From: Chitinophagaceae bacterium
Lineage (GTDB): Bacteria > Bacteroidota > Bacteroidia > Chitinophagales > Chitinophagaceae
Direction of reading: 5' to 3'
NCBI GenBank assembly: GCA_016721725.1
Contig: JADKHN010000002.1
Location: forward strand, 124,001-188,000
Length of the DNA stretch: 64,000 nucleotides
In this document: in pieces, positions 1 through 8,271 of the stretch
Position numbering within the stretch: the stretch's first letter is position 1
How the letters are laid out: every line of letters begins with the position of its first letter
The notes under the pieces: model-generated
Told to the model about the DNA's origin: nothing
What the model saw: the letters and a program-made list of their open reading frames with translations, nothing else
The model's database searches: none
Translations under genes and position numbers: made by a program

Positions 1-75
1 ACCGAATCAACCCTATTTAAAGCGGATAATTGCCCTTTTATCTTTATTTTTAATCCGTTCAAAATAACCAGTAAG

Positions 76-1269
76 ATGATCAAATCGATTCGGAAAACAT
101 TCAACGAAAATTTCACGAAGGAAAAATACGAGGCCTACATGGCCGGGTTGGAAGATCTGCATCCCGGCGCGCTCGACTTCAGGAATGCCGAAACCCCTGT
201 CTTCATTCCAAAAGATTTCAAAAACAAGATGCTGGGCGCCTGCGAAGACATCATCGATGTGATCACCGACCCCAAATTCATGGCCATCACCGAACGGGGC
301 ATACCGGACAATGTGAACGTCCCGGGCGAGAATGATCACGCCCAGTTCATCGTGTTCGATTTCGGTATCTGCGAGAACGCGAATGGTGAACTGGAGCCGC
401 AACTGATCGAGATGCAGGGCTTCCCCACCCTCTTTGCATTCCAGGCCTATCATACGGAACTGACCGCGAAATATGCAGACGTCCCGCCAAATTTTTCAGC
501 TTATCTCAACGGATACGACAAGGAAAAATACATACAGGAACTCAGAGAGATCATCGTAGGGGATCTCGACCCCGCGAATGTCATCCTGCTGGAGATCTTC
601 CCGGAAAAACAAAAGACCCGGATCGATTTTTATTGTACCGAAAAATTACTGGGCATCAAGACCGTTTGCCTCACCCAACTCATCGCGGATGGAAACAAAT
701 TGTTCTATGACAATCAGGGTGTCAAGACTCCCGTCAGGCGTATTTACAACCGCCTGATTTTCGACGATCTGCAGAAACAGGAAGGATTGGGAGAAGTGGT
801 CGACCTCACCCGCGAATATGATGTGGAATGGGTTCCCCACCCCAACTGGTTCTACCGGATCAGCAAGTTCACGCTGCCCTTCATCAACAATCCCTATGTA
901 CCCCCGACCTATTTCCTGAATGAATTGAAACAGATGCCGGCCGACCTGGAGCATTATGTGCTGAAACCCCTGTTCTCCTTCGCAGGCATGGGAGTCATCA
1001 TTGATGTTACCCCTGCTGATATCGATGCGGTCAAAGACCCCGAGAACTGGATATTGCAACGTAAAGTGAAATACGCTGACGTGATCGAAACGCCTGATGA
1101 GCCGGCCAAGGCGGAGATCAGGCTGTTCTTTTTCTGGAAGAACGGGACACCCAGGCCTGTTGCCGTGCATAACCTGGCCCGACTGAGCAAGGGCAAGATG
1201 ATCGGCACACGGTATAACAAGAACAAAGAATGGGTGGGCGGCAATGTGGCTTTTTTTGAGATCGATTAA
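76..1269 (+). CDS. ATP-grasp-like conserved protein, function unknown
   Basis: A soluble 397-residue protein with no signal peptide or membrane segment. The C-terminal half (about residues 290-397) has an ATP-grasp look: a lysine in a strand before a small glycine turn (VLKPLFSFAGMGV), then WILQRKV and an acidic AEIRLFFFW strand. That resembles the nucleotide-binding and metal-binding strands of glutathionylspermidine-synthase-like or ATP-grasp ligases. The middle part (ENANGELEPQLIEMQGFPTL) also carries conserved acidic residues. The ATG at 76 is the first start after an AT-rich stretch. The next gene starts 10 nt after the stop, so the two are probably co-transcribed. The fold assignment is inference from motif shape, and the substrate cannot be named. 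Confidence 0.75.
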   Translation: MIKSIRKTFNENFTKEKYEAYMAGLEDLHPGALDFRNAETPVFIPKDFKNKMLGACEDIIDVITDPKFMAITERGIPDNVNVPGENDHAQFIVFDFGICENANGELEPQLIEMQGFPTLFAFQAYHTELTAKYADVPPNFSAYLNGYDKEKYIQELREIIVGDLDPANVILLEIFPEKQKTRIDFYCTEKLLGIKTVCLTQLIADGNKLFYDNQGVKTPVRRIYNRLIFDDLQKQEGLGEVVDLTREYDVEWVPHPNWFYRISKFTLPFINNPYVPPTYFLNELKQMPADLEHYVLKPLFSFAGMGVIIDVTPADIDAVKDPENWILQRKVKYADVIETPDEPAKAEIRLFFFWKNGTPRPVAVHNLARLSKGKMIGTRYNKNKEWVGGNVAFFEID

Positions 1270-1279
1270 AAACTAAACA

Positions 1280-2275
1280 ATGAAAAACGGCATTTCCCGC
1301 TTCGACCATCACCTCAATCAATTACAGGCCCTGCTCGACAAAGCGGCCAAACAAAAGAACCCGGCGCTCTGGCTTTACCAGCAAAATGTACGGACACCGC
1401 TCTTCATGCTGGAAGGCCTGGCCAAATTATATTCGGGATTGCACAACCGGAAAAAATTCAGCAAGCTGAAAGAACAGTTCAAATTGCTGGAAGACATCCT
1501 GGGCTCGGTCGACTACTATGATTCCTTTGCCCGGGAGTTCGCGGACAATAAAAAGATCCCGGCGGCAATCACCACTTACCTGCAGGCACAAGCCCGTGAA
1601 AAGATCCAAAGCCTTAACGAAGTACTCACGGAAAAAGGCTGGCTGGGGGATGGCAACAGGCGTATCATCAGGATCTGTAAAAAACTGAATGAGGCCGACT
1701 GGAAGAACGACACGGATGAGATCAAAGCGATCAATGAATACTACGGCCGTGAGATCTATGAGATCGTCGAATTCATCCAAACCCGCAAATTTCAATTCAG
1801 CAATGTGGAAGCGGATGTGCATGAACTGCGCCGGAAACTGCGCTGGCTGAGCATCTACCCACAGGCCCTGCGCGGTTGTATCCAACTCGCCAATGGCCCG
1901 GCCAATCCCAGGCACCTGAAAAAATACCAGACACCGGCCATCATCGGTTCACCATTCAATATCATGCCGGATGCGGGCGGCAACCGGGTCTTCTTAATGC
2001 TGGATAAACGATATTACTATGCGCTCAGCTGGATGATCGCTGAACTGGGAAAACTCAAAGACAACGGACTCAGATTGGTGGCCATCAAAGAAGCGCTGAT
2101 GCAAACTGCCGGACTGAAAGAACCTGCCGCCTACAAAAAAGCGCTCGTCATCTGTGGTAAGGATCAACTCCCGCTTTCGCAGTTACTTGATAAAGCCGAA
2201 CTGATCTGTAAAACCTATTTCAAAGAGAATAACCTGGAACACCTGGTGACGGGGATCGGAAATGTAAAGAGCTGA
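1280..2275 (+). CDS. CHAD-like helical protein, function unknown
   Basis: A 331-residue, almost wholly alpha-helical, basic protein. Two segments recall CHAD domains, which bind polyphosphate through conserved basic residues: an N-terminal part (about 30-85, with RTPLFMLEGL and LLEDILGSVDYYDSFAREF, similar to the LGxxRDxDV helix) and a central VHELRRKLRWLSIYPQAL segment (about 178-195). The CHAD link is inference from the helix pattern and was not tested with a profile. It lies 10 nt downstream of the ATP-grasp-like gene, which suggests a two-gene operon and a shared role. No signal peptide is visible. Confidence 0.65.
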   Translation: MKNGISRFDHHLNQLQALLDKAAKQKNPALWLYQQNVRTPLFMLEGLAKLYSGLHNRKKFSKLKEQFKLLEDILGSVDYYDSFAREFADNKKIPAAITTYLQAQAREKIQSLNEVLTEKGWLGDGNRRIIRICKKLNEADWKNDTDEIKAINEYYGREIYEIVEFIQTRKFQFSNVEADVHELRRKLRWLSIYPQALRGCIQLANGPANPRHLKKYQTPAIIGSPFNIMPDAGGNRVFLMLDKRYYYALSWMIAELGKLKDNGLRLVAIKEALMQTAGLKEPAAYKKALVICGKDQLPLSQLLDKAELICKTYFKENNLEHLVTGIGNVKS

Positions 2276-2318
2276 TCCCGGGAATCATCTCCTTTATTCA
2301 ACTGCTTAATTCCTTTCA

Positions 2319-3095
2319 ATGCATTTTCTACTGAAAACAGTCTTATTATTACTGGTATGCATGTACTCGGTCGCTTATGCACAAGTGGAAAAGATCGATA
2401 CGGACCGCCCGGATCAAACGGAAAGCCCCTTCACGATCCCTAAAAAATGGGTACAGCTTGAAATGGGTTTTAACAAACAACAGAACGACCGCCAGTCCAA
2501 TGAATATTATCTTCCCACCCTGCTCAGTAAATACGGACTCACTAAAAAATTCGAACTCCGGCTCATCACTACCCTGATCAGTACGCCGGTTGCAGGATCC
2601 ACGGGCGGCAGCAAATACCTGACCGGACTGGAACCAGTGGAGATCGGCGGTAAGATCGCTTTGCTGGAAGAACATAAACTCCTTCCCAAGACCTCCCTGC
2701 TGTTCCATGTGGCCATCCCCACCCTGGCATCCAAAGCTTACCGCGCCCATCACCTGGCCCCCAATTTCAGGTTCAGCATGCAACATTCACTGACCCAAAC
2801 GGTAGGCCTGGGATATAACCTGGGAGCGGAATGGGACGGATTTACAAATAAACCCACCTGGATCTATACCCTGGCGCCCGGCTTTAACCTGGGTGAGAAA
2901 TGGTACGCTTATGCGGAACTGTTTGGATTCATCGCCAGGCAGGAGAACGCCCAGCATAGTTTCGACGGAGGTTTCGCTTATTATCCGAATCCCAACTTCA
3001 AGATCGACCTCTCAGGAGGATTCGGGATCTCCGAATCGGCGCCTGATTGGTATGTAGCCCTCGGGGCTTCGATTCGTTTCAAGACGGGGAAATGA
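2319..3095 (+). CDS. Outer-membrane transporter-like protein (Phenol_MetA_deg family)
   Basis: A signal peptide ends at VAYAQ (about residue 22). The mature start DTDRPDQTESPFTIPKKW is the typical opening of Bacteroidota members of the MetA-pathway-of-phenol-degradation (Phenol_MetA_deg) barrel family. The rest alternates short beta strands and ends in a barrel-like strand (WYVALGASIRFKTGK). It is expected in the outer membrane; the substrate is unknown. The TGA stop is the left half of a TGATCA palindrome whose right half is the stop of the convergent TlpA gene, so the two coding regions touch with no gap. Confidence 0.8.
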   Translation: MHFLLKTVLLLLVCMYSVAYAQVEKIDTDRPDQTESPFTIPKKWVQLEMGFNKQQNDRQSNEYYLPTLLSKYGLTKKFELRLITTLISTPVAGSTGGSKYLTGLEPVEIGGKIALLEEHKLLPKTSLLFHVAIPTLASKAYRAHHLAPNFRFSMQHSLTQTVGLGYNLGAEWDGFTNKPTWIYTLAPGFNLGEKWYAYAELFGFIARQENAQHSFDGGFAYYPNPNFKIDLSGGFGISESAPDWYVALGASIRFKTGK

Positions 3096-3578
3096 TCATT
3101 TCAACAATGATCTGAGTAATTTTTCCAGTTCAGGACCTTCGGCATCAACGGCCACGATCTTCCCTTCCCTGTCCAGCAGGAAACTCGTCGGGATCTCCGA
3201 TACCTGGTATTGCTCCGTCACCACTGAATTCCATCCTGTAGCATCGTTTACCTGCATATAGGTCAGCCTGTCCTGGCGGACCGCCTTAAGCCAGGCCGCT
3301 TTTTTCACATCCAGTGAGACCGCGAAGACCTCGAAGCCCTTGTCCTTATATTTCTTATAGATCCGCTGTACGCCCGGATTGGCCATCCGGCAGGGACCGC
3401 ACCAGCTGGCCCAGAAATCGACCAATACCACCTTGCCCTTCAGGGAGGACAGGGTCAACAGGCTGTCGGCCGTATTGGGCAGACTGATCTCGGGCGCCCG
3501 GGTACCGATATTCAACTGGGCTTTCCCTGTACAGGAAAATAACAAAATGGTCAGTGCAATAAACAATGATCTGCTCAT
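3096..3578 (-). CDS. TlpA-family thiol-disulfide oxidoreductase
   Basis: Secreted thioredoxin-fold protein with the active-site motif WCGPC (inside VLVDFWASWCGPCRMANP, about residues 55-70), a cis-Pro region EIPTSFLLDREGKIV and an AhpC/TSA-type opening (IGTRAPEISLPNTADSLLTLSSLKG). The N-terminus MSRSLFIALTILLFSC is either a signal peptide or a lipoprotein signal with Cys16 as the lipid site. The ATG at 3578 is preferred to a TTG two codons upstream. It is last in a leftward run behind two copper-type HMA proteins and a barrel protein, so a role in keeping periplasmic metal-binding cysteines reduced is plausible but inferred. Confidence 0.85.
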   Translation of the reverse strand: MSRSLFIALTILLFSCTGKAQLNIGTRAPEISLPNTADSLLTLSSLKGKVVLVDFWASWCGPCRMANPGVQRIYKKYKDKGFEVFAVSLDVKKAAWLKAVRQDRLTYMQVNDATGWNSVVTEQYQVSEIPTSFLLDREGKIVAVDAEGPELEKLLRSLLK

Positions 3579-3634
3579 CGGCAACAGGATTTTTTTTGAA
3601 ACAATGATACGATGAATCGAAATATATTCTTCAC

Positions 3635-4450
3635 CTAATATAGATTATAGAAATTATATTCCAGTCTTAGCAAAGCCCCCTCACTTGAATAACGCTGCAG
3701 TTTCTTTACCAGCGGGTACCGGTAACCGATATCCAGCCGGGCCCGGCTGTTAAAGATGAACTGCACCGCCGGAGCGATATCAAGCCAGGCGAATCCGTTA
3801 TGGGTGTTGCATTGCCCCAGGAATTCGACCATCAGGTTCAGGTTGGTCTGCCGGTAACTGGTATATTCCTTCGGTAACATCAGCCTTCCGGCGGATAATG
3901 AATAAGCAACGGCATTGCGCAATTTATCCCCGTACAGGAATTTCTCCTTTCCGTTGTCCGTTGCATGCAGATATGATGCTGAAGCCGAGATGGCCAGTTT
4001 ATGCAGCAGTTGCGTGGCGATCAGGCCGCCTTCATAACCACTGTTGTGTCCATCGAGATTGATCGAATATTCATGGATATAACTGTTGAAGAGACTGAAT
4101 TGTCCGAATGCGGCCATCCTGAAATGGCTATGTACCTGGTCATGACTTAAAAAACGGTATTTCAGGTACAGGCTGCCTCCGTTGGCCAGGAAGGGCCCGT
4201 CCATATTGCCGGCATAGGCACTCAGGTGGACCATCAGTTTTTTTGAAATTCCCCACATGACACCCGGCATCAGGTGATAGGACCATGCCTTCCTGCCCTT
4301 GTGAAGGTCCCTGACCATAATTTGATTCACCCGGATGCCCAAGCTCTTCGCGGCCATATTACTGGCCGGTTCGGAATACACGAACAGTTCCTGGGCTTCT
4401 GAAACCAGGACTATAAATACAAGGACGCAGGACAGCGTGAAACGCTTCAT
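3635..4450 (-). CDS. Putative outer-membrane beta-barrel protein of the metal cluster
   Basis: Begins with a signal peptide (MKRFTLSCVLVFIVLVSEAQ) and continues as alternating hydrophobic/polar strands, ending ALLRLEYNFYNLY, an aromatic C-terminus like that of outer-membrane barrels. No catalytic motif is visible. It lies between an HMA protein (46-52 nt upstream) and the TlpA gene (about 56 nt downstream) on the same strand, so it probably belongs to the heavy-metal cluster. A role in metal passage or sensing at the outer membrane is inference only. The ATG at 4450 is used because the frame upstream has only a TTG. Confidence 0.65.
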   Translation of the reverse strand: MKRFTLSCVLVFIVLVSEAQELFVYSEPASNMAAKSLGIRVNQIMVRDLHKGRKAWSYHLMPGVMWGISKKLMVHLSAYAGNMDGPFLANGGSLYLKYRFLSHDQVHSHFRMAAFGQFSLFNSYIHEYSINLDGHNSGYEGGLIATQLLHKLAISASASYLHATDNGKEKFLYGDKLRNAVAYSLSAGRLMLPKEYTSYRQTNLNLMVEFLGQCNTHNGFAWLDIAPAVQFIFNSRARLDIGYRYPLVKKLQRYSSEGALLRLEYNFYNLY

Positions 4451-4502
4451 AGGCAATATTACAAAAAGGAACTGCGGTGTTCAAACCGCAGTTCCAAATG
4501 AA

Positions 4503-5021
4503 TCAGGTGAGGATCACATGATAGACCCTTGTTTCTTTTTGTTCGATACGCTGATAGCAATCCCCGGCAGAGGCCGCGGGATTCTTTTTCCATTCCCTGG
4601 GCAGTACATATCCTTTGTCCATCACCCGGAATGTTCTCTCACCCAGGAGCATCTCCTCCCGGGTATTGGTGAATCGAAGCCCGGTGCTGCCGATGAAGAT
4701 ACACCGGTCGTCCAGCATCCTGGTACCGTTGAATTTCATGGTGACCAGGAACCGGGCGACAGAAAAGCCAGCGCCTTCCACTTTCTGCCTGATCTTGTCA
4801 AAATCAACTTCGGCATCAGCTTTGAACCGGATGTCGAAACTGGAATTTTTGATATTGGGTTCCACCTTGTCCACAAAATCGAGTTTGAGCAAGGCCTTAT
4901 TGATGGCGTTGCTGCACATACTACAGGTGAGACCGCTGGCCTGGAGGTCCACTTTTACCACCTGGGCCCCGGCTATGAATGAAAAGAGAAGACACAGGAC
5001 GGCGAATAATGATTTGATCAT
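4503..5021 (-). CDS. Secreted heavy-metal-associated (HMA) domain protein
   Basis: A signal peptide (to about residue 19, AGAQ) is followed by a single HMA fold with the copper-type motif GLTCSMC (Cys33 and Cys36) and the pattern VDKVEPNIKNSSFDIRF expected of a CopZ/Atx1-like ferredoxin fold. Residues 90-172 form a second, unrecognised C-terminal region. HMA domains bind Cu(I) or similar soft metals. Here it would act in the periplasm or on the surface, which is unusual compared with cytosolic CopZ. It starts 14 nt after the stop of another HMA protein, so the two are almost certainly co-transcribed. Confidence 0.85.
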   Translation of the reverse strand: MIKSLFAVLCLLFSFIAGAQVVKVDLQASGLTCSMCSNAINKALLKLDFVDKVEPNIKNSSFDIRFKADAEVDFDKIRQKVEGAGFSVARFLVTMKFNGTRMLDDRCIFIGSTGLRFTNTREEMLLGERTFRVMDKGYVLPREWKKNPAASAGDCYQRIEQKETRVYHVILT

Positions 5022-5035
5022 CTTGTTTGTCCGGT

Positions 5036-5563
5036 TTAAGATTTGCAGCAGGATTTCTTGCAGGCGCCCTTTTCCTTATCGCAATTCATTTTGGCCATGC
5101 CGTCTTTTTTGCTGCAGCAATCCTTGTCCTTACAGCAACTCATTCCCTTGCACGCGTCCTTGACGGTACCGCAACCTTCATGATCGCAGCATTTTTTGGC
5201 TACCGGTGAGGCATCCGCTGATTTGGATTTACGGTCGTAATGGCAGCAACCCGGTAATTTTTCATAGGCGGCATCATCACCGAAAAAATCCTGGGTATCA
5301 TAACCCGATTTGGCGATGGCCTGCTGGATCTTTGTTGAATTGGTCTTATTTGAGGCATAGGTCACTTTGAGTTCCTTGCTGTCCTCGTCCCATATTGCGG
5401 CGGTGGCACCGGCGGTCTTGGCGGATTTTTCTATGACCTTTTTGCACATGCCGCAATTACCCCAGACTTTCAGGGTTTCTTTTTTTACGGTGTTCTGGGC
5501 GAAGGAAAAGGAAATGGCGAACAGGCTGAACAGCAGCGTTGCTCCAATATTAAGCGTTTTCAT
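5036..5563 (-). CDS. Secreted HMA protein with a cysteine-rich metallothionein-like tail
   Basis: A 175-residue protein when started at the ATG at 5563; the longer upstream frame encodes an implausible leader. Signal peptide to about residue 22 (SFSFAQ), then an HMA domain with the motif GNCGMCKK (Cys37, Cys40). The last 75 residues hold many Cys-Cys pairs (PGCCHYD, KKCCDHEGC, SCCKDKDCC, KSCCKS) spaced by Lys and Asp, like a metal-buffering tail. It sits between HYC_CC_PP and a second HMA gene. Inferred role: extracytoplasmic copper or zinc capture. Mature protein is rich in K/D/C. Confidence 0.85.
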   Translation of the reverse strand: MKTLNIGATLLFSLFAISFSFAQNTVKKETLKVWGNCGMCKKVIEKSAKTAGATAAIWDEDSKELKVTYASNKTNSTKIQQAIAKSGYDTQDFFGDDAAYEKLPGCCHYDRKSKSADASPVAKKCCDHEGCGTVKDACKGMSCCKDKDCCSKKDGMAKMNCDKEKGACKKSCCKS

Positions 5564-5654
5564 GTTGATTTGTTTTATGGTAAAAGAATAATGCAGTGCG
5601 CAATGCGCGATACACGACAACCGCAGGGCGCCGTGAAAAAAAGGGAAGTTTTGT

Positions 5655-6044
5655 CTAAAGTCTGAAAACGCCGTGAAGGATACGGGCGGGAGGATCGGTA
5701 TGACCGGGTGGCGAATGGTTGTTCACCGTGGGAACAGAAGCCGTAGTGGCCATGACCCATTGGTAACCCGCGTAATGATTGACGATGTATTTTTCACCCG
5801 CTTCAAAACTGAGGTTGTTCGAAACGTTCTTGTGAGAGTCTTCCAGCTTGAAAAACTTATGCTCATCATGGCAGCAGCCCGTCTTCTTTTCGGTCATCCC
5901 GCATTTGCCGCATTGATCATCCGAGGATCCGTAAAATTCAACCCCCGCCTGTTGCCCCATGCAATAATGGATCTCCATGGCGATGCCCGACACAACGATC
6001 ATGTAGACCATGGTCAGGAGTCCTATGGATATCTTTTTAAGCAC
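5655..6044 (-). CDS. HYC_CC_PP family protein
   Basis: The 129-residue product matches the Bacteroidota HYC_CC_PP family by its three name-giving signatures: HYC in EIHYCMGQ (about residue 26), a CGKCGM...GCC cysteine cluster (about 46-58), and a late PP (GHTDPP). The N-terminus is a signal peptide or anchor (LLTMVYMIVVSGIAM). The family is usually found next to metal-transport genes, and here it leads a run of HMA proteins; its biochemical role is not known. Start is GTG: a TAAATTTG promoter-like box ends 4 nt before it, suggesting a leaderless message. Confidence 0.85.
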   Translation of the reverse strand: MLKKISIGLLTMVYMIVVSGIAMEIHYCMGQQAGVEFYGSSDDQCGKCGMTEKKTGCCHDEHKFFKLEDSHKNVSNNLSFEAGEKYIVNHYAGYQWVMATTASVPTVNNHSPPGHTDPPARILHGVFRL

Positions 6045-6048
6045 GATA

Positions 6049-6056
6049 CAAATTTA
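6049..6056 (-). promoter_or_regulatory. -7 box of the metal cluster promoter
   Basis: On the minus strand the sequence is TAAATTTG, a perfect match to the Bacteroidota -7 consensus TAnnTTTG. It ends 4 nt before the GTG start of the HYC_CC_PP gene. No clear -33 TTG lies at the usual spacing. Confidence 0.5.
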
Positions 6057-6180
6057 AGCCAGTTTTTGACAACTATGCCTCCTTTTTTGCCGGACGGGGA
6101 TCTTTAACATTACGGAATGGGAAGTGCAAGCTATAAACCATTAGCTATTAGTAAAATAAACTATCTTAAAAGGCTATTTT

Positions 6181-6257
6181 CCATTCTCCATTCTCCATTC
6201 TCCATTCTCCATTCTCCATTCTCCATTCTCCATTCTCCATTCTACATTCTACATTCC
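6181..6257. repeat. Tandem heptamer array (ccattct)
   Basis: Nine perfect copies of CCATTCT (6181-6243) followed by ACATTCT and ACATTCC. The array ends at the base before the TAG stop codon of the leftward porin gene (6258-6260). It is the most perfect of the heptad-periodic arrays in this window and is likely to vary in copy number by slippage. Confidence 0.97.
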
Positions 6258-8264
6258 CTAATTGACAAACCCCCACTGAATCCCCACCCTGATCATCAAC
6301 CCCTGGGTTGGGTAATGCGGAGCCGCGAAATTATTATTCGTGAAGCCGAAGCCATTGGAGAAACGGACCGTATTGAGATTTTCGGCCCGGATGAAGCTGG
6401 TGAATGATTTAATGCGGAAATGGAAGAATGCGCTGATATCAGGCAGGTTCTTCAGCCTTACGGTATCCTGTGGAACGAACTGGCCCATCACGGGAGAATA
6501 ATTATACCCCTCGTAAGGCGTATAATACCTGGCTTCCAGTCCCATACTCAGGTTCAGGTTCTTATAAAAGACCCCTTCGTAAGCCAGCCGGTTGCGTGTG
6601 AATAAAAGAGGAACTTTCACCGGAGCGCTCCCATCCGTTTGCTGAAAGGTCAGGTCGGTGTATAGGTTCCAGTATTTCGTCAGCCGGATCTTTTTAGACG
6701 CGTAAACCTGCAGAACATTGATCACTTTGGCGCTTTGCGCTGTATGGAAGTAATCGGTATAGTAGGCCAGGTTGGTGATGATGTGATTGCGGAAACCCAG
6801 GTTGAGGTATCGGTTGCTGGCCTCGGCCCCGAAACTGATGCTGTTCTCTTTTTTGGTGATGCCCGCATTGCCGAAATTGAAGGAGGACGCGTTATTGAAA
6901 TTAAAGGAGGGGGTCCGGTTCACATTTTTAAAGAACAAACGCACCGAGCCGAATTTCGGATTGAGATACCTTGCCAGCGTGGCATAGGCCTGGTAGTCGC
7001 CGCTGTTGAGTCCGCTCAGGTAGAACTCGCCCTTGATCAGCACATCCCATAACTTATTGCGGGTCTTATTCCGGTATTCGCCGTGGAGGATGGTATTGTA
7101 AAAATTACGGGTACCTCCCGTGAATTCGCCCTTGATGTTCTCAATGGTGGCCCCCACCAGCAGGAACTGTGCCGAGTTCTTTGTATCCGGGAAAGACAAT
7201 AAGGAAAGGTCGTTCCGGATCACCGACCATTTATCCCTGACCGAAAAATAAGCCACAGAGGCCGACAGGGAGGTATCGTACCATTTCTTATAAATGACCG
7301 AATCGGCTTTTTCATCCGTAAACTGGAAACGACCCGTGCTATAAGTGAAACTATGCTGCACCCTCAGTTTGGGATAGAACAGGTATTCGGTGGTGGAATC
7401 ATTGATGGCCACGGAATCCCGCTTACCGATATCGTATGACTGCCGGAAGAAGAAAGTGAAATCCCGGTAGGTATTGCCGGTATTGATACTGGCTTTGAAA
7501 GGATTGGGCTCGAAAAGATTGGCGCCGCCGAGATTAACGGGAATGGTGAAACGTTTTTTCCGGTTGGGATCGCTGAGCAGCGAATCACTCACGATGCCTC
7601 CGTTCTCCGAATTCTTCAGGGTATTCCCCAGGGCGATCAGGGTGGCGGCGTATCTTTTGCGTTTGCCCTGGTAGGTGCTGAAGAGCCGGAAGCTCTTATG
7701 GTTGGTATTCTGGGTCACGAAAAAGCCCGGTGCGCTGATGAGCCGGTATTCGAAACCGAAGTTCCAGTTGGGCCGGGGGTTCTGGGTATGAAAGGCCTTG
7801 ATCATCTGTTCCTTTCCGGAAGCCAATTGGTAGCTGAGTTGCGAATAAGGCCGGGTGGTCTTGAATAAACGGGTGCCCTCCAGCGTGAATTTATAAACAT
7901 CCAGCGCATGAAAGCCGGCATCCCATCCCGGTCGCAGGTTAGGTGCATAGATCAGCGGGTAAGCGGCCGCGCCGTTATTACCCAGGTATTGCCAGGAGGA
8001 AGGAACGGGAAAATAAGCGTCGAAATCATTGATCGAGGAATCCATCGGGCGGTTACGCACCGAATCCAGGAAACGGTAACTGATGGAAATGGAATCCTTG
8101 CGGTCGTCGCGGCGCTGGAAGCCCAGGGTGTCTTTCCGGTTGCTGATGATGCGGGTGGTGGTTGCCGTGGGTTTGCCGGAGCCCTGGACGGGCTCATCGG
8201 AAACCTGGGCAAAACCGCTACCGGTCGTGACCAGGGAAAAAACTATGGCTATGAAACGCTTCAT
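6258..8264 (-). CDS. Putative porin (Porin_10 family)
   Basis: A 668-residue outer-membrane protein. The signal peptide ends near GSGFAQ (residue 20). A polar, Ser/Thr/Arg-rich segment then precedes a conserved start of the barrel (FDAYFPVPSSWQYLGNNGAAAYPLIYAPNLRPGWDAGFHALDVYKFT), typical of the Bacteroidota putative porin family. The remainder is long amphipathic strands, ending HYPTQGLMIRVGIQWGFVN, a C-terminal strand suited to BAM recognition. The start at 8264 lies 7 nt beyond the stop of purine nucleoside phosphorylase, so the two are probably in one transcript led by the latter. Substrate unknown. Confidence 0.88.
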   Translation of the reverse strand: MKRFIAIVFSLVTTGSGFAQVSDEPVQGSGKPTATTTRIISNRKDTLGFQRRDDRKDSISISYRFLDSVRNRPMDSSINDFDAYFPVPSSWQYLGNNGAAAYPLIYAPNLRPGWDAGFHALDVYKFTLEGTRLFKTTRPYSQLSYQLASGKEQMIKAFHTQNPRPNWNFGFEYRLISAPGFFVTQNTNHKSFRLFSTYQGKRKRYAATLIALGNTLKNSENGGIVSDSLLSDPNRKKRFTIPVNLGGANLFEPNPFKASINTGNTYRDFTFFFRQSYDIGKRDSVAINDSTTEYLFYPKLRVQHSFTYSTGRFQFTDEKADSVIYKKWYDTSLSASVAYFSVRDKWSVIRNDLSLLSFPDTKNSAQFLLVGATIENIKGEFTGGTRNFYNTILHGEYRNKTRNKLWDVLIKGEFYLSGLNSGDYQAYATLARYLNPKFGSVRLFFKNVNRTPSFNFNNASSFNFGNAGITKKENSISFGAEASNRYLNLGFRNHIITNLAYYTDYFHTAQSAKVINVLQVYASKKIRLTKYWNLYTDLTFQQTDGSAPVKVPLLFTRNRLAYEGVFYKNLNLSMGLEARYYTPYEGYNYSPVMGQFVPQDTVRLKNLPDISAFFHFRIKSFTSFIRAENLNTVRFSNGFGFTNNNFAAPHYPTQGLMIRVGIQWGFVN

Positions 8265-8271
8265 GGATGAC

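Noticed and set aside
6117..6407. Possible 96-residue plus-strand protein
   Set aside because: Most of it is the translated CCATTCT array (repeated ILHSPFS) and it runs antisense into the porin gene.
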